Shown here in pieces: positions 10,276-19,196 of a stretch of 64,000 bases of DNA. The stretch is from a virus: positions 1 through 64,000 of IMG/VR virus record IMGVR_UViG_3300014502_000006; one strand, written 5' to 3'. Numbering within the stretch: the stretch's first letter is position 1; each line of letters starts with the position of its first letter. A program made the translations under genes and the position numbers. Under the pieces are notes generated by a model, which saw nothing but the letters and a program-made list of their open reading frames with translations, did no database searches and had not been told where the DNA came from.

Positions 10276-13200
10276 TTAAAAACTATATTTATCCGCAGAA
10301 CGCAAAACCCCTCTGCTATACATGTGCTTCATGAGTTTATCAACCACATCGTTTGTAAGCCTCTGTATGTCGGGTACGACAGTTTTATCCAGATTACCGG
10401 TCACGTTAAAGGTAAGCAGGTTATCAACTTTCCAATCGCTGCTGACACTTTTAGGAGTAGCCCCACCTGTATATCCAGCGTTCGCCATGCTTGAAAGATT
10501 CTTTCCCAATAAAGCGGCAGATTTTCCAGAACTAGCACTATTCATAATGTTTAACATGTTATTTCCCAAGGCATCCGCAGCGGTTTTCTTGATTACAAAT
10601 TCTCCCGGCATCAACATGGCAGGAACAGAATCTTTTCCTTCTTCCCCGCCACCTACTTTTCCACCCTCGCTTTTGTTATGAGCCAGAATACCGTTTACGA
10701 AATAGTTGTGGGTTTCACTCCCTGTGCTTAAGTTATATACCGGACAATCATCTAATATTTTTTCAATTCTCGTAATCTCAACAAATTCGCCGCTTTTTGA
10801 AAATAGCATATCCCCAAGTTTAATATCTTCTGCCAGTACCCACTTTGAGTTCACATATAGAGGGTGCTCACCTGTTACTCCGAGAAAATCGTTCAGTAAG
10901 TAATATCCTTTACTGTTCTCATGCTTGAATGTCTTTATGATTTCAGCAGGGAAGATAAGCTGACTGTTCGTATTATATGAAAGAACAAGGTCACCAATCT
11001 GCATATCTTCAATATTTTTAAAAGTTCCATCTGCCATAGATATTTTCGTTCCCGCTATAAAGCAAGCCGGAGTTTGATAGTAATTTGCCGGACGAACGGG
11101 TGTATACACCTCGTATGGTTCTCGATAATAGTCTTCCGGTCTCATGGCAGGAGGAGGAGTTGCCGGAGTACTAGGCTTAGTACTAGGGACATAACTGCCC
11201 CCGCCACCCGTTCCGCTACCTACAGCGTTTTTATAATTGTTCCAAGCAGCCTGTGCATCTTTCCATGCTTTTACAACATCGTTTTCAATTCCGCTGCCGT
11301 AAATGCCATTCCATTCAATCAGCTTGTTGTATAAATCCTGACCACCGCTTTTTGCCATAGCAATAGCATCCTGCATCATCCTGCCGGGTTCTGCAAGGTA
11401 TTTATCAATAGCATCAATCATTGGCTTGATAGTAGCAGTAAAGTCTGCAAGTTCTTGGTCTAGAGCAGCTTTCTCTTCGGTGATTTGATGAGTTCTCTGT
11501 GTCTTGGCGATATCCGTCTTGCTCTTAGCCAAGTCGTCTTCCAGTTTCACTCTCTTGGCTTTTGCTTCCGCACTGTTATCAAGCGCAAGCGCATCCAACT
11601 GCATCTGGATTTTTGATTGGTCTTTCTCTTTATTATTTAGCTCTTCCTGATAAGTTATTTCCTGCTCTTTCAGGTCGATGGCTTTTTTCTCTGCATCGAT
11701 GATGGTTTTCATTCCATCAATACGTGCTTGCAGAGCAGCCTTCTCATCATCCTTTTGTTTCTTGATGTAAGATTCAACCAGCTTATAATAAGCATCGGCT
11801 GTGGGCGCAGACCCACCTCCACCTCCGCTTGGTGCTTTCATTGTAAATCCACCCGCCGGTACTTTAGCAAGTGCTGCACCTATTGAGACAATAGCCTGAT
11901 ACTCTTCCCATAATGCCGCTGTTTCCTGCGAAAGCGGGTCAACAACCGCGGCTGCTGCCCATGCAACATACGCGGTTGATTGTGCTTTCATTATTTCTGC
12001 TGCGGCGCATGCTCTTGCAACCTCGGCGTTGAGGGTCATCTTTCCGGTTACCGCATCGATGGATATTGCTGTTGCATAACCAGCATCAATTAATTTTAAC
12101 AGGTTATCAATGGTAAGTCCACCGTCTTTTTGCTGTTGGGCATACGCGTCCGCAAGCAACTGCTGGTGAGTTTCGAATGCGGTTAGCATATCACCAACAG
12201 CTTTAGCTTGACCCGCGCTTGCTTCCGCAGAATCAATTTCTCCCTGAATATAGGCTTGCTGTTCCGTGGTTAAATCATATGTTGTGCTTAATTCGTCTTT
12301 TAAACCATCGACATATTTTTTTAAAGATGCTGCTGTTAGTTCATATTGCCCGGTTTGTTGGTTAAGTACAACATCTAAACCTAAGTTTGCGGCTTTGGCA
12401 AGTTCAGCCTCTGTGACAGTTCCTGTCATCAAATCTTTTTGCAAAGATGCTAAATCACTTATCTTTGCGTGTAATTCTGCGGCTTGCCTACCAAACGCAC
12501 TGGCATCCAAGGTAACTTTGATACCGTGCAGTTTATTGAACTCAGCTTGAAGCTTTGCTACATTGGCTGCGGTTTCCGCAACCAACTGGTCATTAAGCAT
12601 ACCTTGAAATACTTTTCTCAGTGCAGGGTCGGTTAATGTTGATATAAACGCTTCCTGTGAATCATGTCCAGCCTTTTTGAAAGCTTCTTCCATTGTACTA
12701 AGAGAGTCTTGATATGATGTTTGAAATTCTGCTTTTTGTTTATCAGTATAGCCCCAAGACCATATTCCCTGCGACCCTTGCAGAACATTGAGTTGCTCTT
12801 GCAAATCTTTAGCGCCACCTTTTAATGAATTATCGGCAGCTTGCTTTGCGTCAGCAGCAGCCGCTTTCATATGGTCTAGCGTTGTCCCTGTTAAATCACC
12901 CATTGCGGCAGAGCTTTTGAGGATGGCGTTTCCAAGGTCATCATATCCAACAACCAGTTCTGGTATAAGTGTTGCCAGTTGATTTGAAACATCGTAGAGT
13001 TTTTGAGTATCGTCTGCTGATAAACCCGCGGTATTCTGTTGTGTTATTAGCGATTGGTATTGAGTCCCAAGGTCAGTGATTTGCTTCATGGAATTGGCAA
13101 GGTCTTGTACTTTTTGGGCAGCTTTATCGGCTGCTGCTGCTAAATCTTGTATATGCTGCGCGGGGGTTACACTTAAAAAGTGTATAGCTGCTGCGCCAAG

Positions 13201-15219
13201 AGCAACGAGTGCCATTATAAGCAAGTTCATTCCCATCGTTGCTCCGGTTTCCGAGCCGGTAATTAAAACAAGCAAATCGTTGAAACTCTCTAGCGCAATA
13301 TCACCTGTTGCCAGTTCTGCTGGAAGATTCATAAGCATGCTTATAAATCCTTCTATGGCAGTTCCAGCCATTAGAAGTTTTGTTTTTAAAAATTCCAGAT
13401 TAAATAATATCAATCCTGTTACCACTACTGCAAGTATGGTAGGAATTCCACCCATTGCATTAATGAATTTTAATATTGCACTTACAACATTTAGAACAGC
13501 AACATAAACAGGAACAAATTGCTCCGTTATGCTCATAGCAAGCCCTTGCGCGGATGCCTTCATTCTGTTCTGTGCTGCTTCAGCGCCTTGCAAATATATT
13601 GCATATCTTTCCTGTGCCAAGCCAGCCGAATCTGCTTCGGCAGTTTGGTCAGCCATAGCCTGACCCATGTTCTCCATAAGAACACGGAACATGTTCGCCT
13701 GACGTATACCGCCAATCATTTTGCCGATATAGGCTTGCGTAGCACTATCCAGAGTACTCCATTTTCCAGCAACCTCCTGAAGAACATCGCCCATGTCCCT
13801 GAAGTTGCCGCTAGTGTCCCTGAGGGTTACATTAGCTCTTGCAAGAGCGGCTTCCACATTGTTGATGCCAATACCATCCGCATCAATCTTTCCTGCCTTG
13901 ATATCTGCCATACGAGCCAGCATGGTCTTCATAGCCTGACCAACCTGCTCGGCGTGTTGCCTTGTTACAGATGAAATAACTCCGATGTAAGAAACCAGTT
14001 GGTCAAAACTTACACCAACAGCATATGCTTCAGCGGCTGAATATCTTAAAGCAGTCGCTAACTCGTTCGTTGTGGTTGCACTTCTGTTGCTTACGGCAAC
14101 CAGCTTATCAACAACAGTTGCTGAATCCTCAACGCTCATATTAAAGGAATTTATGGTTGAGGTCAAAAGGTCTGTTGCCGTTGCCACATCCATAAGACCC
14201 AACTTGGCGAGGTAGGTTGATGCAGTGACCAGCTTTTCTGTTTCCTGAATACTATAGCCCTGCTTTAACCACTCTTGGCTTCCCTTTGCAATTTCGAGAG
14301 TGGTTGTGCCCAACGCCTGAGCCAGATTGTTATAATCCTGTGCAAGACCGGCAATTTCAGAACCAGTTGTTAAACCTTTTATGCCCAATTCCTGAACCTG
14401 AATCATTTGCTTGTTTAGGTCAATGGCAAACTGCACAGCCTGATTTAGAAGCCTGAAAGCCTCCATAACCAGTTTTAAGGACATGGAGTAACTCAAAGTA
14501 CGGGTGAATGCCTGACTGATTTGTTCGCCCCAATTTGCAAAAATGCTAGTGCTTTCCTTTGCAGCGTCTCCAACCTCTTTTACCGGCACAACCAAGCCAC
14601 TAGCCATTTCATTCAATTTCTGAAGGCTTGCCTCGCCTCTTTGACCGAGCATGTCAAAACTTGTTGCTGTATCGAGCACGTTTTGCGCTACTGCTCTCTG
14701 CTCATCAATTTCTGCGCTTTCGCCCGCGGTTGTAGCATCCAAGTATGCTTGTGCAGTTTCTCTTACCTGTGCATATCCTTCATTTACACTGTCTATCGCA
14801 GTTCTATATTTCCCAAAAGCGTCTGCGGTTTTAGTAATCGTTTGCTCATCTACAATTTTTGCTGTTCCACTGGCTAACTTTGCATTTACAGCAGCCACAT
14901 CTTCATATTGGCTTACTACTTTGTCAAGTCCTTGCTGCCAATTGACGGTTTGCTGAACAATATATTTTGTCTGGTCGCCGGTTTCCAAGTCTTCAAGGGT
15001 TTGCACCTTCATGGTTACTTGGTCAATTCCGTCCGCTTGCTGAAGGATGAGATTGAGCTTTGTTTGGGCAAGTTGTAGACTACCCGCATCTGCGGTCTGC
15101 CCCTGAGCCAGAGGGATTTGTAAAGGCTGGCTTTTCAGTGATTCGGCAAAAGATTTAATATCAGAGTTTAAGCCGGTTGTATCTCCTTGAAAGCCTACCG
15201 TATAGGTAAAATCTGCCAT
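10276..15219 (-). CDS. Tail tape measure protein with embedded HINT domain
   Basis: A 1647-residue protein that fixes tail length. Residues about 247-546 match the TP901/PhageMin_Tail core, with helices around LTTGSEIAGLAQDYNNLAQ and RQHAEQVGQAMKTMLARM. Hydrophobic stretches lie at about 566-613 and 663-686, and a long charged coiled coil spans about 1143-1273. Residues 1386-1515 are a HINT domain (listed separately). The following VPAMLMPGEFVIKK is the motif usually found near tape measure C-termini, so the HINT domain sits inside an otherwise normal C-terminal region. Ribosome site GAAGGAGG precedes the ATG. Autoprocessing is inferred, not shown. Confidence 0.93.
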   Translation of the reverse strand: MADFTYTVGFQGDTTGLNSDIKSFAESLKSQPLQIPLAQGQTADAGSLQLAQTKLNLILQQADGIDQVTMKVQTLEDLETGDQTKYIVQQTVNWQQGLDKVVSQYEDVAAVNAKLASGTAKIVDEQTITKTADAFGKYRTAIDSVNEGYAQVRETAQAYLDATTAGESAEIDEQRAVAQNVLDTATSFDMLGQRGEASLQKLNEMASGLVVPVKEVGDAAKESTSIFANWGEQISQAFTRTLSYSMSLKLVMEAFRLLNQAVQFAIDLNKQMIQVQELGIKGLTTGSEIAGLAQDYNNLAQALGTTTLEIAKGSQEWLKQGYSIQETEKLVTASTYLAKLGLMDVATATDLLTSTINSFNMSVEDSATVVDKLVAVSNRSATTTNELATALRYSAAEAYAVGVSFDQLVSYIGVISSVTRQHAEQVGQAMKTMLARMADIKAGKIDADGIGINNVEAALARANVTLRDTSGNFRDMGDVLQEVAGKWSTLDSATQAYIGKMIGGIRQANMFRVLMENMGQAMADQTAEADSAGLAQERYAIYLQGAEAAQNRMKASAQGLAMSITEQFVPVYVAVLNVVSAILKFINAMGGIPTILAVVVTGLILFNLEFLKTKLLMAGTAIEGFISMLMNLPAELATGDIALESFNDLLVLITGSETGATMGMNLLIMALVALGAAAIHFLSVTPAQHIQDLAAAADKAAQKVQDLANSMKQITDLGTQYQSLITQQNTAGLSADDTQKLYDVSNQLATLIPELVVGYDDLGNAILKSSAAMGDLTGTTLDHMKAAAADAKQAADNSLKGGAKDLQEQLNVLQGSQGIWSWGYTDKQKAEFQTSYQDSLSTMEEAFKKAGHDSQEAFISTLTDPALRKVFQGMLNDQLVAETAANVAKLQAEFNKLHGIKVTLDASAFGRQAAELHAKISDLASLQKDLMTGTVTEAELAKAANLGLDVVLNQQTGQYELTAASLKKYVDGLKDELSTTYDLTTEQQAYIQGEIDSAEASAGQAKAVGDMLTAFETHQQLLADAYAQQQKDGGLTIDNLLKLIDAGYATAISIDAVTGKMTLNAEVARACAAAEIMKAQSTAYVAWAAAAVVDPLSQETAALWEEYQAIVSIGAALAKVPAGGFTMKAPSGGGGGSAPTADAYYKLVESYIKKQKDDEKAALQARIDGMKTIIDAEKKAIDLKEQEITYQEELNNKEKDQSKIQMQLDALALDNSAEAKAKRVKLEDDLAKSKTDIAKTQRTHQITEEKAALDQELADFTATIKPMIDAIDKYLAEPGRMMQDAIAMAKSGGQDLYNKLIEWNGIYGSGIENDVVKAWKDAQAAWNNYKNAVGSGTGGGGSYVPSTKPSTPATPPPAMRPEDYYREPYEVYTPVRPANYYQTPACFIAGTKISMADGTFKNIEDMQIGDLVLSYNTNSQLIFPAEIIKTFKHENSKGYYLLNDFLGVTGEHPLYVNSKWVLAEDIKLGDMLFSKSGEFVEITRIEKILDDCPVYNLSTGSETHNYFVNGILAHNKSEGGKVGGGEEGKDSVPAMLMPGEFVIKKTAADALGNNMLNIMNSASSGKSAALLGKNLSSMANAGYTGGATPKSVSSDWKVDNLLTFNVTGNLDKTVVPDIQRLTNDVVDKLMKHMYSRGVLRSADKYSF
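10675..11064 (-). other. HINT / bacterial intein-like (BIL) domain inside the tape measure
   Basis: The domain covers residues 1386-1515 (130 aa) of the tape measure. It opens with Cys1386 in ACFIAGTKI. The block-B T-x-E-H motif falls at residues 1449-1452, and it ends with YFVNGILAHN, giving His1514-Asn1515. No homing-endonuclease insert is present, so it is a mini-domain. The residue after Asn1515 is Lys, whereas protein splicing normally needs Cys, Ser or Thr there. Intein-like families lacking the +1 nucleophile usually cleave at one or both ends instead of ligating. The expected outcome is cutting of the tape measure near its C-terminus, releasing a ~132-residue tail piece. Confidence 0.85.
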
Positions 15220-15236
15220 CTAAAACCTCCTTCAAC

Positions 15237-15255
15237 AAAGCCCGAAAGAGGCTTT
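15237..15255 (-). terminator. Hairpin after the recombinase gene
   Basis: AAAGCC pairs with GGCTTT around a 7-nt loop just after the recombinase stop codon and before the tape measure ribosome site is reached from the other side. Only a short U run follows in the minus-strand RNA, so it is a weak terminator at best or an intercistronic hairpin. Confidence 0.45.
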
Positions 15256-15264
15256 ATTGCATCA

Positions 15265-16263
15265 TTACAATTTTAAGTTTTCCAACTCCTTGTATGTCCT
15301 GTCGCGCGCCGTGCTATCATCATAAAGCGTGACCATTTCCAAGCTGCTCCAACCGAATATTTCTTTTATCAATACTTGCGGAACATTCTTCTTGGATAGC
15401 AGTGTCGTCAAATAATGGCGCAGTGCGTGTGTATAAAATGGAACTTTTAAGTGGTCTTCAAACTCCTTTACCCAACCCCTGATGGTGGCTGGAGTTGCAG
15501 GAGTGCCATCCTGTTTTATGAAAAGAAACTTGTGGTCTAACTTCTTCTTCTTTAAAATCTTTGTACGTTCAATTAGCCAAACATTATAATAAGGCAAGAA
15601 TTTCTCACGAACGATATACTTGTAAAGAAGTTTACCGGCTTTTCCCCTGCCTTTTGTCTTTAACTGTCGGGTCGTTTCCAAGAACAAATCCCCAAAAGCC
15701 ATCCTATTTTCGTCTATCATATCTGTTTCAAAACTCAATAATTCTGTGAACCTAGCACCACTGGTAATAGCCAGTGCCACCCAACAGGCTTGCTGCTTGT
15801 TATGTTTGCTTAAATATGCCAGTAATTCTTCAACTTGTTCCACAGTTAAAATAGTTTTTTCCCTGCGTTGCTCTTTTGGTGAGGATTCCACAACCTTCAA
15901 AATAACGTTCCTGAAATCCGGGTATTCCTCATCATAAAATTTTTCAATAAAGGCGGAAAAAGAGGACAAAACACTGCGCATATTGTTTAGTTTTGAAGAA
16001 CCAACCTTTAGCTCATCCACCGCAAAGCTAAAGAAATCTGCGAATTCCAGTTTCTTTATATCTATAAAGAACTTATTGTTGTTATGCAATAAATTCCATG
16101 TAAAGAACATTGTCAGGTTCGAGTCATATACCACAATTGTTTTGTCGCTGGTGCGGGTTGATTTCTCCTTAAGAAATCTCTTCATCAGAGTTATATTTTC
16201 TGGATTTATTTGTGCTGTAAGTTCATCCGATGTTATCTTATTGCGAAAAGTTTTTCTTGGCAT
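15265..16263 (-). CDS. Tyrosine recombinase / integrase
   Basis: Numbering from the chosen ATG (332 residues), the catalytic set of tyrosine recombinases is present: Arg171 in GARFTELL, His279 and Arg282 in THALRHY, Trp305 in FGWSS and Tyr314 in TLYDD. An N-terminal SAM-like DNA-binding domain spans about residues 24-125. The start at 16263 is preferred over an upstream in-frame ATG at 16323 because GGAGGC lies just before it. It overlaps the RuvC-like gene by 26 nt, so the two are probably co-translated. A recombinase between tail-assembly genes and the tape measure is not the usual lysogeny-module position. It may be a moron, or serve genome multimer resolution. Confidence 0.9.
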   Translation of the reverse strand: MPRKTFRNKITSDELTAQINPENITLMKRFLKEKSTRTSDKTIVVYDSNLTMFFTWNLLHNNNKFFIDIKKLEFADFFSFAVDELKVGSSKLNNMRSVLSSFSAFIEKFYDEEYPDFRNVILKVVESSPKEQRREKTILTVEQVEELLAYLSKHNKQQACWVALAITSGARFTELLSFETDMIDENRMAFGDLFLETTRQLKTKGRGKAGKLLYKYIVREKFLPYYNVWLIERTKILKKKKLDHKFLFIKQDGTPATPATIRGWVKEFEDHLKVPFYTHALRHYLTTLLSKKNVPQVLIKEIFGWSSLEMVTLYDDSTARDRTYKELENLKL

Positions 16264-16726
16264 TGCTGCCTCCATGCTCAGCGAAATACGCCATAGCAAG
16301 TGCAAAAGCGTCTGATTCGTCAAGGCTGTTGAATTTCATCTTGGGATATTTTTTTAAGATGATATCCCGTATCTCTTCTTTGGTCATGTTTCCTTTTCCA
16401 CCGACTATTTTTTTTACGGTGGTAGCGGGATAGTATATTTGTTCAAATTCACAAAAAATATAATTTGCAATTCCGTGAACTTTGAATATTGCCTGAGTGC
16501 TTTTATTGTACAGGGTAAATCCCTGCTCAATAATAACTACAGTAGGCATATATTCTCTCATTAGTTTTATGAATTCTTTTCCAATCATTTTAAGTTTCAG
16601 TTTGGATTCATCCAAGCTTTTCGTGTCTATGGTTACTGCTTTTACAAAAATACCATCATTGGTAAAGATACAAACTCCCGTGGAATTCAGGGATAGGTCG
16701 AGTGCGTAAACATATTTTTCTCTCAT
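16238..16726 (-). CDS. RuvC-like endonuclease (Holliday junction resolvase type)
   Basis: A 162-residue RNase H-fold protein. Acidic residues match the RuvC pattern: Asp10 in YALDLSLNSTG at the end of strand 1, Glu67 in VVIIEQGF, and Asp136/Asp139 in LDESDAFALAMAY. The length agrees with RuvC resolvases. The expected role is cleavage of branched DNA formed during replication or recombination, before packaging. It begins just beyond the strong terminator at 16742-16775, and a TATAAT hexamer lies 3 nt upstream of the ATG. It is followed by, and overlaps, the tyrosine recombinase. Confidence 0.85.
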   Translation of the reverse strand: MREKYVYALDLSLNSTGVCIFTNDGIFVKAVTIDTKSLDESKLKLKMIGKEFIKLMREYMPTVVIIEQGFTLYNKSTQAIFKVHGIANYIFCEFEQIYYPATTVKKIVGGKGNMTKEEIRDIILKKYPKMKFNSLDESDAFALAMAYFAEHGGSNAKKNFSQ

Positions 16727-16741
16727 AGTATTATAATTCCC

Positions 16742-16775
16742 AAAAAAGAGAGGCGGATGGTGAGTCCGCCTCTCT
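16742..16775 (-). terminator. Strong Rho-independent terminator
   Basis: An 11-bp perfect stem, AGAGAGGCGGA with TCCGCCTCTCT, encloses a 7-nt loop and is followed in the minus-strand RNA by six U residues. It lies after the small membrane protein and before the RuvC-like gene. It separates the upstream tail-assembly transcript from the recombination cassette and tape measure. Confidence 0.93.
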
Positions 16776-16783
16776 CAATTGAA

Positions 16784-17089
16784 TTACTTCCCTTTAAATA
16801 GTGCTTCGTGAACAGCGACCAGTTTGTTGTATGCTTTCTGCAAAAAGATTGCTGCGAATGCTACTGCTGCAATTGCAAAATATGGTGCGATTACCGCTAG
16901 TGTTGCCTGAGGAACGTATGTTATAACCGCATATGCTCCACCGCCAATCACCAGAGAAGCAGCAAAGAAAATCCATTGCCTAATATTCTCGGCTAGAGCC
17001 GCATAGCTAGGGATTTGTCCTAATAACCAAGATGCGACAATCATAAAGCCGCCTCCGGTTAACCAGATTAAGAAATCACTAATATTCAT
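16784..17089 (-). CDS. Small membrane protein, holin-like
   Basis: A 101-residue protein with three hydrophobic helices, at about residues 5-25, 38-58 and 62-85. A short positively charged tail ends KGK. The topology and size would suit a holin, but it lies far from a lysin gene and just upstream of a terminator within tail genes. A structural or inner-membrane role is equally possible. No family is recognised. Confidence 0.7.
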   Translation of the reverse strand: MNISDFLIWLTGGGFMIVASWLLGQIPSYAALAENIRQWIFFAASLVIGGGAYAVITYVPQATLAVIAPYFAIAAVAFAAIFLQKAYNKLVAVHEALFKGK

Positions 17090-17099
17090 TTTTCTCCTT

Positions 17100-18317
17100 T
17101 TATTTTTTTAATTCTTTTGGATAATTAACAGCAAGAAGCTTATGCTGTTTTTGAAGATTTGCCATTGCCTCAAAGAATGCCAGCCTTGTTGATTCTGAAA
17201 ATAAGTTATACTCTTCTTTATAAATACTTGTGTCAAGCCCAACATGAAGATTCTTTTTGATGTTTAACTCTATTTCAAGGTGCACATTTCCCATACTAAA
17301 AACGCCAGCCTTAAAATCACTAGCAGAGTTAGTAGTTATAGTTACTCTGGCACGTGGTTCGAACAGGGGTGCACTGGGATTATTTTTTACATCGAGCATT
17401 GCTAGTAATTTTGGTACATCTAATCTAAAAAATATCCATGCTGCAAGATATTCAAATAGAAACCATTCAACCCCTTGCCTTTTTCCTTTATCATATACTT
17501 CGGTTTCAATCAGCAACAATGCCATGAGCTTATGAAAAATCTCAGCCAGCCCTACGATAAGGCCAATAATAGGGTTAATAACAACATCTATGTCTATATC
17601 TAGCTTTTTCTTTAAGGCTGCTCCTCCCTCCTCTGCTGCTTTTTTCTCTTTTCTTTTAAGTCTTTCTTCTGCACTTACATGCCAATTAGGGCTTGTTGGC
17701 GTATAGCCTTGCCACGCCCCGGCTGCAATAGTTGCTTTACCAACATTAAGGCTTCCACTGCTAATGGCTTTCATTTCAGGAGCTAAAGCTAAAACAAGTT
17801 GGTCTGTAATACCTTGTCTTTCAGCCTCCAGTCGCAAATCCGGGCCGGATATGTTGTTGATTGGAAATCCTAAAACCATGTTTTCAAAGAATGCCCCCAT
17901 GTACCCACCACCACCACCACCCGAAAACATGGTGGCTTGTGTGTCAATGTTCATGTTGACTTCTCTTTTCGCGCTTTTTCCTGTTCCTATGTTTAAGCTT
18001 ACATCTCCGAGTTTTAAGTTTTTCGGATTGCTACCATGCGCAAAAAACCATCCTTGCGGAAGCCCTGTTGATGTTTCGTAAGATTTATCTGTCATCGCAG
18101 TAATGGCTTGCGGAGTCAAACTTTCCGCCATTATCGTTGTAACAACATTTATCATGTTGTCAAGAGTATATCCAGCCATACCTTCAACTTGCATAACGTG
18201 ACCAGATAAATCAGCAAGCAACACTTTAGCTGCTTCTGGAGTTATATTCCCCTGCGCGTCTACGAGAGCCATTGCCTTTTCTCCCATAATCGTACCAATT
18301 TTCTCTTCAAATGGCAT
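17100..18317 (-). CDS. Conserved-looking phage protein of unknown function (tail region)
   Basis: A 405-residue protein not recognised. It has a run of six glycines at residues 133-138, a charged segment around 220-235 and a hydrophobic helical stretch at about 243-272 (VVINPIIGLIVGLAEIF), then a mixed alpha/beta C-terminal half. It lies between the putative tail-assembly chaperone genes and a membrane protein, so a tail-assembly or DNA-ejection role is possible. The start at 18317 has an AAAGGAGG site. Confidence 0.75.
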   Translation of the reverse strand: MPFEEKIGTIMGEKAMALVDAQGNITPEAAKVLLADLSGHVMQVEGMAGYTLDNMINVVTTIMAESLTPQAITAMTDKSYETSTGLPQGWFFAHGSNPKNLKLGDVSLNIGTGKSAKREVNMNIDTQATMFSGGGGGGYMGAFFENMVLGFPINNISGPDLRLEAERQGITDQLVLALAPEMKAISSGSLNVGKATIAAGAWQGYTPTSPNWHVSAEERLKRKEKKAAEEGGAALKKKLDIDIDVVINPIIGLIVGLAEIFHKLMALLLIETEVYDKGKRQGVEWFLFEYLAAWIFFRLDVPKLLAMLDVKNNPSAPLFEPRARVTITTNSASDFKAGVFSMGNVHLEIELNIKKNLHVGLDTSIYKEEYNLFSESTRLAFFEAMANLQKQHKLLAVNYPKELKK

Positions 18318-18350
18318 AGATACCTCCTTTCTTACGAAAAATTAAGATTT

Positions 18351-18566
18351 TTATAAAGTTAAATCATCTTCTTGTCTGCGCCTTCTTTTCTGTTCTACCT
18401 CTCGTTCATAGTCGCAATTTCTATTGGAACAAGCAATATATTCTTTTGGAACAATCACCTCGATTCCATTATTCATGGTTTTAACATCAATCACCCTTAG
18501 CTGGAGAACTTTCCCGCATTCGGGGCAGCGCTCTTTTAAGGAATGTTTAAGTCTGCCGAGCGTCAT
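18351..18566 (-). CDS. Small zinc-ribbon protein
   Basis: A 71-residue basic protein with Cys14-Pro-Glu-Cys17 and Cys46/Cys51 in ACSNRNCDYE, a CxxC...C(x4)C arrangement typical of a single zinc ribbon. The C-terminal tail (QKRRRRQEDD) is highly charged. Its ATG overlaps the TGA of the preceding gene (ATGA), so the two are translationally coupled. The second overlapping ORF between major tail protein and tape measure is commonly a tail-assembly chaperone, but a zinc ribbon there is unusual. Function unknown. Confidence 0.75.
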   Translation of the reverse strand: MTLGRLKHSLKERCPECGKVLQLRVIDVKTMNNGIEVIVPKEYIACSNRNCDYEREVEQKRRRRQEDDLTL

Positions 18567-19135
18567 TGCTGCGCTTTCACTTCCACTTGCTGCTTCAAAG
18601 CGTCTTCTCCCAAAACAGATGATTCCTTAAGCTTGTCAGCAAGTTCTAATCCTGCTTTTTTTGTGCTCTCAATCTGCTCCGGGGTTATCTCAGCAAGACT
18701 TTTCAATAACGGTTCTGCCCTGTTTACTAGGTCGCTAATAACCGTTCCAAGAGAATTTGCCAAAACAAGTTGTTCTTTTACTTCACCAACAATGTTTTCC
18801 AATCTATATCTAAAATCGTTATAGTTCACAATCTCAGATGTTATTCTTTCAACAAACTCCGGGTCAACATAAGCATCATTATTCAAAGTTTCCACATCTA
18901 TATTTGTGCATCCTTGAAGGATGTAGTTGAACAGGTTGAACTCTGCCGGAATATAGTTGTAGTCTGAAAGAGGAATTAAGGGCTTATCACTCTTCCCAAA
19001 ATAATCGCCCATATAACGGTTGATTAGAACCGCTTGGTGCGCCAGAGCCAGAAAGGGTATTATTTCAATGCTAACACCCTTATATACAATTGTTTTCTTT
19101 TCTGGAATTTTGAATTCCACTGTAACCTTATCCAT
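18563..19135 (-). CDS. Putative tail assembly chaperone
   Basis: A 190-residue, mostly helical acidic protein (KIPEKKTIVYKGVSIEIIPF at the N-terminus, Glu/Lys-rich helices after residue 120). It lies between the major tail protein and the tape measure, where siphophage tail-assembly chaperones are found, and it overlaps its downstream neighbour by 4 nt. The call rests on position and size only. A search for a slippery sequence giving a frameshift product would test it; I saw no clear one at the overlap. Confidence 0.55.
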   Translation of the reverse strand: MDKVTVEFKIPEKKTIVYKGVSIEIIPFLALAHQAVLINRYMGDYFGKSDKPLIPLSDYNYIPAEFNLFNYILQGCTNIDVETLNNDAYVDPEFVERITSEIVNYNDFRYRLENIVGEVKEQLVLANSLGTVISDLVNRAEPLLKSLAEITPEQIESTKKAGLELADKLKESSVLGEDALKQQVEVKAQQ

Positions 19136-19154
19136 TTAAATCTCCATTTAGGAT

Positions 19155-19189
19155 TAAAAATACACCGCTACTTTTCAGTAACGGTGTAT
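19155..19189 (-). terminator. Intercistronic Rho-independent terminator/attenuator
   Basis: ATACACCG-x-TAC pairs with GTA-x-CGGTGTAT around a 6-nt loop, with one internal mismatch. In the minus-strand RNA it is followed by UUUUU. It lies after the 81-residue ORF and before the putative chaperone gene. It could reduce expression of assembly genes relative to the abundant major tail protein. Confidence 0.8.
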
Positions 19190-19196
19190 CTGTATG

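Noticed and set aside
10675-11064. Fully splicing intein in the tape measure
   Set aside because: The +1 residue is Lys, not Cys/Ser/Thr, so standard extein ligation is unlikely; I call it a HINT/BIL-type domain instead.
16784-17089. Definite holin
   Set aside because: Three membrane helices fit, but no lysin is adjacent, and a better holin candidate is at 59845-60339.
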